Notes under the pieces: model-generated
Seen by the model: the letters and a program-made list of their open reading frames with translations, nothing else
What the model was told of the DNA's origin: nothing
Database searches by the model: none
Part shown: positions 35,497-45,185 of the stretch, piece after piece
Layout: each line of letters starts with the position of its first letter
Position numbering within the stretch: the stretch's first letter is position 1
Position numbers and translations under genes: made by a program
DNA from: Buddleja alternifolia
Taxonomy: Eukaryota > Streptophyta > Magnoliopsida > Lamiales > Scrophulariaceae
Length of the DNA: 64,000 nt
Direction of reading: 5' to 3'
Assembly (NCBI GenBank): GCA_019426215.1
Contig: CM033399.1
Span: 27,475,022 to 27,539,021 of the forward strand

Positions 35497-37432
35497 TGAC
35501 ACGCTAAAAGCCAACGTGCTATGATAGCAAGTGCACTAGTCGTGTGTAGTAATAAGTGGACTAAAAGTCCGGATTGTCGAACCACGGAGACTTGAATTTT
35601 AGTTTATGATTTTAACGAAAAAAAGAACAAATATAATTAAGGTAAATTATAGATAAAATGCATACAATAAGAACAAGATTACACAATTGATTTTACACAA
35701 AGTATAAAGGGAGACTAAGGCACATGCTAGGTTCAAATTGATCAATTATACTTATAAAGATTCTAGTTGAAGGATTACGCTTATATTGTTATGGTGAGAA
35801 CTCCGAGGGTAGAGAATAACCGATGTCTCGCGTATAAACTCCTATGGTTAGATCGTGATTTCCCAAATATTCCTATCCGAAAATCTAACCACTAAACATG
35901 CATTAACGTACTAGAGTTCACTCGATTTGAATCGAACAACTTCACCCGGGAATCTTTACCTATGTCTAGGGCAATTCCTCATTAGTTACGGGTCATGATG
36001 TGAATTTCTTGCACCCTAAGTCAATTTTCTCCCGAAATATTAACCTAGGCATAAGATTCTAACATATAGTGATCAAGTATATGCAAGATAGGCAAAAACA
36101 CAAATTCACATCACATAACAATATAAGAACAACCTCAACAATCATCTATTATAAGCATATATCACAATTTGGCCTTACATGGCCCTAGTCTTATGAATTT
36201 AGTTCATAATGGATAATATGAAAAACATAAATGAATTAATACACATGTTCATAGACATAATTGAAATGAAAAGCTATAAAAACTCCCTCAAAAGTGAATA
36301 ATGATGGATCTTGAAGTTGAGCCTTCAATCCCTAAGCTCTTTTCCTTCCTCTAGTTTTCCCCTCCAAGAGTGATGAAGAATGGTGATGAATGGTGAAGAA
36401 ATCAGATTAGGGGCTGCCCCCCTCTCCTCTATGAATCTGAAATTGATAGTGAATGATGAAGAGTATGGGTTCCCCCTCCTTTTATAGCCAAAATTCCACT
36501 AAAGTATGCATTAAGAATTCTCATTAAAGTTCCCCAATGAGAATTCCACCTAAGGTGATGCTTAAAGTTTGGCTTTTAAGATTCCAACCAGCTAAAAAAT
36601 GCTAAAATTTCGGCCCTTAAGAATTCCACCAAGCATAACCATGTGAAAACTTCAACAAAACACATGCATGCTGCCATTTTCTTGCTTTCCAGCGCAGTCT
36701 TAGTAGTTTCCTCATAAAATTCTCCACAGATCTCCAAATTGGATGATTCAAGTCCCCATGTTCAGATAACACATAGATCTACAACTTTACAGAAGGACAT
36801 TTTGTCCAATTCAGTCGCTAAGTATACCTAAATTACGTTTCAATATGGAGGTTGTTTCTGATTTGGCATCCATAAAGTAAATCTACCAAGAAACACACTT
36901 ATGACAACCCCTCAACACATGTGCTGAATTATGGCCAAAAGTGATTCTTACCCATCATATAATGCTGGAATTTAGGCTGAAAAGGAGTAACATTCGGACT
37001 ATCCATGCCTAGGCATGACTAGGAGGGCGTTGGGGCGTATCCTGCCACATGTACTTCTCTGTTCGGCGCAGCAATCGTATTTCCTTCACAATTATCTCTA
37101 TAGACCTCCGATTTGGATGTTTCAAGTTCCCATTTGAAGCTAAGACATACATCTAAAACTTTGTAGAAGAAAACTTTGTCTAAGTCGATCTCGAAATGTA
37201 CCGAATTATCGCTCGAATGTGGTAGGAGATGCATAAACCGCCTAGGTGTTGAAAAACATGCTTGAACTTGTTTTGTACATCGTTTTTCTTCCCTTTTCTT
37301 CATGTATTCTCATTTATTACCTGTATTCACTTAACACACTTATTAAATGCAAATGTGACATGATTTAAGCAATAAGTGAATCCAAATCATAAGAATTACG
37401 GTCTTAAAAACACGTAAAAACACTTCTCATCA
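35497..37432 (-). repeat. Athila-2 5' LTR (right)
   Basis: 1936 bp and nearly identical to 29468-31398. TATA box on the minus strand near 36477-36490; palindrome CATGCCTAGGCATG at 37004-37017. Confidence 0.95.
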
Positions 37433-37437
37433 ATAAG

Positions 37438-38350
37438 GTTACAAGTATTCGGTATAAGATGATGGTGGCCATTCTGACCAAGTTGAAGATCAATTGGTTA
37501 CTCTACGTTTTTAACCGCTTCAAGGGAGTGATGGCCAAGTCAGTTAATCCCAAGCCTTACGGGATTATTCTGAGTAGAATTTTAAGCGCTTGCGGTTTTA
37601 CAAACTACGCTGGAAAGAAGATCCCAGCGTCAAAATTTTACGATAAAAAGATGATCGGTGAGCTGCTCAGGCCGAGGAAAAGAGGTGGTGCAGCGGTTCC
37701 CAAAGAAGAGCGTAAGCGACTTCGGGCTGAAGGAGTTGTTCACAACGATGATGAAGATCAAGCGTCTTCTTCTTCATCGTCGTCTTCATCTGAAGAAGAA
37801 GTGGTGGTTAAGCGACCAAAAAGAAAGATCGCTCTCAAGGTCGCTGAGCCAGCTAAGCCAGCCAAAAAGCAAAAATCGGAGCCAGCAAAGAAGAAGCAGA
37901 AGTCGGAGCCCAAGAAGAAATAAAAATCTCCTTCTCCTTCTCCTTCTCCCAAATCTCCCTCTCCTCCTCCAGCATTTATCTTATCCGTTCCTGAAGAGGA
38001 AGAAGTAGTAGTAGAAGAAGTACTGCTTGCTCGAAGGCGTACTCTTCTCTCTACTCCAGTTGCGTCTACAAGTATTTCAGCAGAACCAGTGCTTGGAGAG
38101 TCAGCGAGAGTTCCTCCCTTTGACACTGTTCCCAAAATCCGCTCAGATCCTCAAGTCGGTACTCAATCTGAGAGGCTTTCTAGTGATCAGGGTAAGTACT
38201 TGCTAAGCAAAGTAGTTTATTCTTTCCTCTCGTTAGTTTCTAAGTCTCTAACGCTAGGATAAAAACTCTTTCAACACAATGTGAAGCAAATATTCAATAT
38301 GTTCTCAAGACTCTTGAAGAATTGCGTATTCCCATTCGCACTGATTCAAT
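37438..38350 (+). pseudogene. SIRE env-like ORF, second part
   Basis: Directly after the right copy of ATAAG the frame of the first part resumes (TSIRYKMMVAILTKLKINW, then FKGVMAKSVNPKPYGIIL and ILSACGFTNYAGKKIP). A Ser/Glu-rich stretch and a Lys/Pro-rich basic tail follow. TAA at 37921-37923 interrupts; the frame continues with repeated Ser-Pro and a Glu/Val patch. Near 38188 GATCAG|GGTAAGT resembles a splice donor and CTAACGCTAG near 38259 an acceptor, after which AA-coding sequence continues to the Copia-C LTR at 38351. Confidence 0.68.
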
Positions 38351-39485
38351 TGTTAGAGTGTATGCCCTCAAATGCTATAAAAAGGATAGATTTATAGGGC
38401 ATGAACATTGTAACTAAACTATGGTTTTTCCAATTAATATAAGGCATTTGATTGTTGTTTTCTTATAGGCATTTGTAAGGTATAATAAACAACGTAAAGT
38501 CCTTGATGACAAGGCAAACCCTCTAACTTCTATGGGATAGGAGGATAGGCACTAGAGTGGTTTGATCCCTGTCATCTAAAAGGGTTCACAAGTCTAAGAA
38601 ATATTGATTGGGCATCAATAGTGAATACAAGCTTGAATGATATAAGTTTTGACAGAGAAAGCGTCAGTCGTACACTATGGAAATGGTAGTGAGAACTTAT
38701 GTCATAGACACATCAGTTGGACTGATATGTTCGAACACGAGTCACGTCAGTTCATCATATGGGTATTCACTCATTGACAGTCAATGATGAGACTGATAAG
38801 TAGTGATAGGTACGTGTGAACCTCCGACCTGAGAAATCTAGTTGAAGATGTACTTGTGACATCAAGTCTGCCATTAGAGTAGTTAGATTCAAATCACCTG
38901 TTGGTGGAATCAACCTCGAAGTGCGACTTGATGGGCAAGTAGCATTGTTAACTGATTTGCAATATGGAATTTATTCTCTCATAAGTGAATGAGTAAAATA
39001 TCCTATGCGGTCATGAATAAGTGAGGATGAAAGTCATTGGCCAAAGCGTTTAAATACCTCGACTTATTATGAGTTTAGGCATATGGTCAAGTTATATGAG
39101 TTTGACTTTAAATCATGACTCTTACTTGACTGGGATATAAGAATAAAAGGTTTATACACGTACGGTATTCACCGCGTAATGGTTTGGAATGATCCTATTC
39201 ATTCGTTCTCAATTGGGATACGATGTGAGCCATGTGACTGGCTAGGTGTCACTCACATCCTTTTGGATTCCTCCCAATTGCCTTTTGAGACGAACCTAAA
39301 GAGTTGCGCTTAAAGGAAGTGCAAAAAGGAAAACACGGGAAAAGACTTGAGAGAAATTCCCGGTATTGGATGCCGTAATTAATTAATTAATTAATGCATA
39401 ATTTATTTAATTTATTAAATTAATGAGTTAATTAATTTGTTGGAGAAATTGAATTATAAATTAATTTGGAATTAAATTGGATCAT

Positions 39486-41153
39486 TGACACGCTAAAAGC
39501 TAACGTGCTATGATAGCAAGTGCACTAGACGTGTGTAGTAATAAGTGGACAAAAAGTTCGGGTTGTCGAACCACAAGGACTTGAATTCTAGTTAATGATT
39601 TTCGATAAAAGATAAGACAATTAAAGTAAAGTGCAAGAAAAAGATTAAACAAACGAAGAACCAAAGAGAAACGTACTATAGATTTAATCTCACGTATGAT
39701 AAAATGACTAAGGCACATGCTACAACCGAATCTACTCGTCAATATATATGAGCTACTCTTCGAATTATTAGACTCCTATTGCTTTGGTGGAAACTCCTAA
39801 ATTAACTATTACCCGATATCTCGGCACATAATAATCCTATGATTAATTGACGATTCTCTAAATATGTCTATCCGAGAATCTAATCAAAAATCACGCATTA
39901 ACGTTCTAGAGCTTCCCCGAACGAATCCGGCTAACAACACCCGGGAATCTTTACCTATTTCTAGGGCAATCCCTCATTTGTTTCGGATGATGTGTTAATT
40001 CTCTTGCACCCTAATCTATTTTCTCTCGAACAACTAGATTAGGCAAGATAGCAAGCATATGGTGATCAAACACATGATTGGAATAAAAGCATAGAATTAA
40101 CACACAAAGCAATAGGAGAATTAATACAAAGAGCAACTTCACATATATTGATTCATAAATTTGGCCTTCACATGGCCTTAGTTCTACAATATTAGCCTCT
40201 CATCAAAGCCTTAAGAAAATCTAATACAAACATATACATACTCATGGAAATAAACATGTAAATGCAAATAATTAAAACTCCCTCAATTGATTGATGATGG
40301 ATCTTTGCTCTTGATCTTCAATCCTTAGCTCCTCTCTCTTTGTTCCCCTCCAAAAGTGATGAAGAATGGTGATGAATGATGATGAGTGAAAAGTGATGGC
40401 CAAAATGCCTCTCTCTCTCTCCTCCTCCCCCAATGTCTCGGTCAAATGTCCTCAAAAATGCCTTAAGAAGACCACAACAAATCAGCTCCTAGTGTGTTTC
40501 TCCCCTAGTGTGTCCTCCACTACTCTTAAAGTGAGTAGTATAAAATTCCCAAAAGTAGATCTATTAAGAAACATACTTATGACATCCCTCTCATACATGT
40601 GATGACCTCTTGGCTTTAAATGTTCCATTCCCCCATCAAATGATGATCTTTTGGCTGAAAAGAATCTCAATTCGGGTGTGGACACGCCTAGGCGTGGCAT
40701 TACGGCGCTTGGGCGCGGGATTCAGAATGCTGAAATTAAATGCAATGTATCCTGCGCAGCAATCGTATTTCATTCATAACTTTATCCACGAAACTCCGAT
40801 TTGGATGATTCAAGTCCTCATTTGAAGCTAACACATAGTTCTACAACATTTTAGAAGGGAACTTCATCCAATTCGGCCTCTAAACATACGGAAATAGCGC
40901 TCGAACGTGGAAAGTGGTGTAGATACGGCGCCCGGGCGTGGGCAAGATGGCGCCTAGGCGTAGGGGTGCGTAGCAATTTGGCCTAAACTTGTTTTATACG
41001 TCATTTTTCATCCCGTTCTTTGATTGTATCCATTTAAGACCTGAAATCACTTAATGCACGAATTAAACGCACATGTGGCAAGAATCAAGCGATAAATGAA
41101 CCTAAGACATAAACGCAAAGGGGCTTAAAAACACGTAAAAATGCCTCTTATCA
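39486..41153 (-). repeat. Athila-3 3' LTR (left, complete)
   Basis: 1668 bp, TGACACGCTAAAAGCT to CCTCTTATCA. It holds two pairs of GC palindromic words (40682-40718 and 40926-40962, for example ACGCCTAGGCGTGG and GGCGCCTAGGCG) and the hairpin TGCTA-TGA-TAGCA at 39506-39518. Confidence 0.93.
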
Positions 41154-41190
41154 ACACCCCCACACTTATCAATTGATCGTCCTCGAGCAA
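41154..41190 (-). promoter_or_regulatory. Athila-3 3' polypurine tract with upstream hairpin
   Basis: The minus strand reads AAGTGTGGGGGTGT against the LTR; an imperfect inverted repeat (plus strand TTGATCGTCCTCGAGCAA, 41173-41190) precedes it. Confidence 0.75.
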
Positions 41191-42433
41191 TAAGAGTTTT
41201 AAGATAAGGAAACATCATCAATCAAAGAGAGAAACAAAAAGAAAACTACCTAACTCACTTTCGTGGAGTAAACGGTTGCATTTAGCGAATGCAACAAGCC
41301 TTTGAACCTTTTAGTTACCTCAAAGGACGAGTTATAGTCTCGTGAGGGTTTGCAGACGATATACCCACAAAATCGAAAGATTTTCAACCCCGATCACTCA
41401 ACGTAAATTACAATGATTAATAGCACACAATGGTATGAATTCATCTGTTTAAGCTCATATTACAAATATATACACATCACACATTTGCTCATGTTACGCC
41501 TTAACATTGAAAAGATCATCCTAAGGGTGTAGTGTAATAAATCTCAAGTATTATAGTCAAGTGGCATTCTTACCACTTTTCAAACATTAACCCCATATTT
41601 ATCAACTTTTGATTATTCACATGGTACGAGAATTGAATACAACTTCATAGCCACTTAAAAATTCATCATTTCATTCCACTTTCGGATTTATCTTATGCAC
41701 TTTCAACTCGAAACATTAGAGGCTAGACCATGTGCAATGTTTGATCCTCTTAGGCTTTCTATGACACCCGTGTAACGAGCTTTAGGCCAATAACTCCTAA
41801 ACCAGATGGCTTTAGGGTATCAAATGTGGAGACACTCCTAAGGGCTTAATCGCTCGAGTGTCAAAGGCCACAAAATCAAACTAGGTCCTTATTCACTTAA
41901 CACTTGCATTGGCTTGAGCTTAGCTCAAATTAGCAAAATATTACAGTATTCTAGGCATGGTGCTCTTCGCCCTCAGTATCTATTAAGCCTGACTTTTTCA
42001 GTCATACCAATGTTCAACCTCTTTTTATTATTATTAAGCACACGAAGTTAACGTTCTCAACTCATAACACATGTGAAAATTCTAAGTTGATATTTCCGGG
42101 ATCAAGCCTTTAAGTGTTTCAAAATGATTGCCCACTCAACTCCTCTACCTTCGATTTAGGTGCATATGTGAATCATCTTAAGGTTAATCTAGTCTAGTTA
42201 GGATCCCATAAGCAAAGAACGATGTGTATAGCCATTAAAACCAAATTGATAGAGAAAACATACCATGTATTCACATTAACCAAACTCAATGCCTCAAGTG
42301 AGGGGTTGAAATTCTATTAAAAAAAATAAAAATTGCACACATTTCACATGTAGAGGTACAGCACCCCCCAAACTTGGACCGAAATATGTAAAACATGAAT
42401 CAACATGACTATAATGGATCTAGTATACCATAT
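41191..42433 (-). other. Athila-3 conserved noncoding 3' region
   Basis: Matches the equivalent regions of Athila-1 and Athila-2 in order. The hairpin GTTGCAT-TTAGCGA-ATGCAAC is near 41275-41295, followed by CCTTTTAGTTACCTCAAAGG and GAGTTATAGTCTCGTGAGGG. No ORF is supported. Confidence 0.7.
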
Positions 42434-42471
42434 ACCCCCCCACACTTATTATGAACATTGTCCTCAATGTT
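42434..42471 (-). promoter_or_regulatory. Athila-3 internal second polypurine tract with hairpin
   Basis: ACCCCCCCACACTTATT-type tract (plus strand, from 42434) followed by AACATTG-TCCT-CAATGTT at 42454-42471, 1.28 kb from the 3' tract and about 320 bases past the ORF3 stop. Confidence 0.7.
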
Positions 42472-42788
42472 TGAAAAAAAAAAGAGAAAGTCAAAGTACA
42501 CGTCACCATGGGGAAGCTGAAAAGCAAACCCGAGTCCACTTAAGGCAATCAAGTCCACGGATGGCAATCACTGTGTCGATCACTACATAGGTAAACAAAT
42601 GCTAGCCATACAGAGCATCAAACATTGGATAGAATAGAATAAAACAAAACGAGACAAACAAAAAAATGAGAAACATGCATGGAAAGAAAACATCAAGCAT
42701 CCAAACATGAAACATAAAATATCCAACAACCCAACAAAAGATATCCAAAAACAAAAAGAAACATGCATGGAAATAAAACAAGATAAGC

Positions 42789-44108
42789 CTAATCGGTGGT
42801 GCCAAAACGGTCAATGTAATCCTCATCCGCTCCGCCGAGATCATCCAAATCAATCAACGGGCTACCCTCATCATTATGAGCCTCATCATCACCTCCTTCA
42901 GGAACGAGAGCACCTGACTCGTGCATATCTGCGGGCTGCTGAGGCGGGGGGTGCGGGTAAGGTGGAGGAGCAGAATAATCAAACGGCCCCCAACCGACAA
43001 ACGCATCATGCTCTACAAAAAGCTGACGGAAATAAGCACAAGTGTCGGACATGACCACCCTCATCTCATCTCGCAACTCATCCCTCAATTCATCCTTTAA
43101 TTGTCTAATGGCGGCGGCATCCATAGGTGGAAACTGTGGGGAGCTAGTAGACCGGGATGAAGACGGGCGAGGCCTCTTGGAAGTAGCTGGTGGTGGAGGA
43201 GCCTGGGAGTCGTCATCTACCACGGTGAGATAAGAACCAGGAAGCTCAGTACGCTCCATAGGAAATGTGGGAACCTTAGCCGCCTTGCATAAAGCTGTGA
43301 TCAGTGACGGGAGAATGATGGGAATCTTCCGAGTGGGACCTTCTCCCTTTTGCTTAGCCAATTCTTTGTTAATCAACGGCCCTAACTCATTCTTCAACTT
43401 CCTAAAGTGGTCCGTCAAAGACTTGTGGATTACCCGGGCAAAGTCCACAGCTTTCTTGGACATAATAGCGTAGATGAGGGTGGCCCGTTCCTTGTTTGCC
43501 TCTGATCGATTGGTACTCGGTATTAAATTGAATCGGATGAAGTCGAGCCAGAAAGCAGCCTCGGGTAATAGAGCCCTACGGGGGACATGAGCTTCTCCGG
43601 GTACCCATTCCCACCCCTCTCGGCCAATAACCCGCAAAATATCCGACAGGCTAACTCGGAGGCGCCCTGCATTGTAAAGAGTGGTGAACTCGCATGTCTG
43701 AGGGGTCGGGGTGCCTATGCTCTCCCTAATCTGTCTCAACTCATAATTGACATGTTTGCCCCGGACCAAAAGGGTAATCCCCAGCCATCCTCGTGTCTCA
43801 ATCTCATCATAAACCCCGGAGCTGAAGAATTCCAGGACCCAAGGAAGATGAATGGCCTCGGGCTTTTGACAGAAAAACTGTAAGCGATGAAACTGTATCA
43901 ATTCGTGCACAGAGGGCTGTCCCCGGGTGGTTAAATAGTGCTCCTTAATAAGGGTGCGGGGGGTGCTCAAACTCTGACACATAATTTGGACTTGGAGGTT
44001 TTCAAAACGGGTATTATCGGGAGTCTCGGGCTCATTAGAGGAACCCTCACCCACTTTTTTCTTACCCTTGGACGGTCTGTTGGTAGTTCCCGTCATTTGC
44101 AACAACAA
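42789..44108 (-). CDS. Athila-3 ORF3 (env-position plant transposon protein)
   Basis: An intact 439-codon ORF downstream of pol in the usual Athila ORF3 place. MLLQM precedes MTGTTNRPSKGKKKVGEG; the second Met (44096) may be the true start. A conserved core includes LPWVLEFFSSGVYDEIETRG, RALLPEAAFWLDFIRFNLIP, SEANKERATLIYAIMSKKAV and IPIILPSLITALCKAAKVP, the pattern of the 'putative plant transposon protein' domain. The C-terminus is Pro-rich then acidic (LIDLDDLGGADEDYIDRFG). No signal peptide or clear transmembrane helix is visible, so an envelope role is not supported by sequence. Function unknown. Confidence 0.8.
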   Translation of the reverse strand: MLLQMTGTTNRPSKGKKKVGEGSSNEPETPDNTRFENLQVQIMCQSLSTPRTLIKEHYLTTRGQPSVHELIQFHRLQFFCQKPEAIHLPWVLEFFSSGVYDEIETRGWLGITLLVRGKHVNYELRQIRESIGTPTPQTCEFTTLYNAGRLRVSLSDILRVIGREGWEWVPGEAHVPRRALLPEAAFWLDFIRFNLIPSTNRSEANKERATLIYAIMSKKAVDFARVIHKSLTDHFRKLKNELGPLINKELAKQKGEGPTRKIPIILPSLITALCKAAKVPTFPMERTELPGSYLTVVDDDSQAPPPPATSKRPRPSSSRSTSSPQFPPMDAAAIRQLKDELRDELRDEMRVVMSDTCAYFRQLFVEHDAFVGWGPFDYSAPPPYPHPPPQQPADMHESGALVPEGGDDEAHNDEGSPLIDLDDLGGADEDYIDRFGTTD

Positions 44109-44700
44109 TGATCAACTTCTCAACTACTCAAATCAACCCAAATGCAACCAACCCAATACAACAATCGTCAACGCCCAACAACACACCAAAATCAGAGAGC
44201 AACCCACAATCTAGCAACAATCCACGGATTTAACCGATTCCTCAATTCTTTAAGCAATAATCCACAATTTAATCAACAAAATAGCATCCAATTTCAACAC
44301 AACAACCCACAAATTCAATTCAACAACAACAACCCTCAAATTTTTTTTTTTTTTTTACGATCCACAAATTCAATAGAAGTCCTCAAAAAAAAAAAATTCA
44401 ATCCACAATCGGACGAAGCCCCAAATAATCCTCAAAATATAATGTAAGGCTCCTACTCGTCGTCTATGAATCGGAAATGGAAGAAGGGTAAAGCCAAAAC
44501 CCACCTTTTTTTCCCCAAAATTTTCGCACCGAGTTGGATGTGAAGGAGGAGTCGCTGTGCAGCGAGTGATGTTGATGGAAAATGGCGGTGAAACACGGTG
44601 GAGATGGCCGGAAAAGGTGAGAGTGTCGCCGGAAATCGCTTGGGAGAGGAGTTGTGAAGAGTTTGTGAAGAATTTTGACCGTTTGACCCACAAATTTGTT
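44109..44700 (-). other. Athila-3 spacer upstream of ORF3, T/G-rich on the sense strand
   Basis: The plus strand is rich in CAAC words (44110-44340), so the sense strand is T/G-rich. Sense-strand TTGTTGCTAG near 44208 could act as a 3' splice site for a subgenomic ORF3 mRNA, which is inference. The remainder has short unsupported frames. Confidence 0.4.
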
Positions 44701-44714
44701 TAAATCAGAAACGG

Positions 44715-44986
44715 GCGCCTAGGCGCGCGTGTTTGGGCGCCTAGGCGCGCGACACAGCGTACCTGGAATTTTTTTACTTGTAATGCCCGTGCCTAGGCGG
44801 GCGTTGTTTTGGCGCTTGGGCGCCCCTTTCAGAACCGGGCGCCTAGGCGCCTGTTTTCTCGGCGCTTGGGCGCCCCTTTCAGAACCGGGCGCCTAGGCGC
44901 CTGTTTTCTCGGCGCTTGGGCGCCCCTTTCAGAACTGGGCGCCTAGGCGCCTGTTTTCTCGGCGCTTGGGCGCCCCTTTCAGAAAT
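44715..44986. repeat. GC-rich 50-bp tandem repeat in the Athila-3 pol-ORF3 spacer
   Basis: Three copies with exact 50-base period start at 44837, 44887 and 44937, each with GGGCGCCTAGGCGCC, then TGTTTTCTC, then GGCGCTTGGGCGCCCC and TTTCAGAAC. A half copy precedes from 44811, and less regular words of the same kind extend back to 44715. Each unit contains two near-palindromes. Confidence 0.92.
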
Positions 44987-45127
44987 TTTTTTTAAGGAAT
45001 TTCATTTCCTGTTTCAAAAGGGAAGAGACAAAACACTTAAAACACAAACTAACAAAGATGTAAGACTAGAAAATAAAGCAACAAACGGGATAATAAGGGA
45101 AAAAGAAAAGGAAACGGAAAGAAAATA

Positions 45128-45141
45128 TGGGTTGCCTCCCA
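45128..45141 (-). promoter_or_regulatory. Hairpin 3' of Athila-3 pol
   Basis: TGGGAGGCAACCCA on the minus strand, about 45 bases past the pol stop. The outer T-A pair present in the other copies is lost. AGCGCTT lies just upstream on the sense strand, as in the relatives. Confidence 0.65.
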
Positions 45142-45185
45142 AGAAGCGCTAGTTTAGAGTCATTAGCTCGACTGAAAGCAAAGAA

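Larger units (their letters stand above)
29468..37432 (-). mobile_element. Athila-2: young non-autonomous gag-protease element
   Basis: Target duplication ATAAG flanks the element (29463-29467, 37433-37437). LTRs (29468-31398 and 35497-37432) differ by roughly 20-25 substitutions by eye plus a 5-base indel near 36189, so about 99% identical. The primer site is a perfect tRNA-Asp complement. The 4.1-kb interior has gag and protease only; RT, RNase H, integrase and ORF3 are absent, so it would depend on a relative. Structure fits LTR elements that keep only a gag-type polyprotein. Confidence 0.93.
19335..38350 (+). mobile_element. SIRE-type Ty1/copia retrotransposon (left part; continues beyond Copia-C)
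   Basis: Order on the plus strand: 5' LTR, initiator tRNA-Met primer site, long gag with coiled coil, protease, integrase, RT, RNase H, then an env-like ORF downstream of pol. Integrase before RT defines Copia; the extra 3' ORF and long gag are SIRE features. The LTR is interrupted by a solo Athila-type LTR and the env-like ORF by Athila-2. The 3' LTR is not in the window; it is expected to the right of the nested insertions. Many in-frame stops make it nonfunctional. Confidence 0.85.

Noticed and set aside
42707..43883. Plus-strand ORFs opposite ORF3
   Set aside because: Antisense shadows; ORF3 on the minus strand has a conserved-looking core and explains the openness.
42789..44108. ORF3 as a viral envelope glycoprotein
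   Set aside because: No signal peptide, transmembrane helix or cysteine-rich ectodomain is visible; position alone does not support that function.
44837..44986. CRISPR-like array
   Set aside because: Units are contiguous 50-bp tandem repeats with no unique spacers, in a plant retrotransposon.
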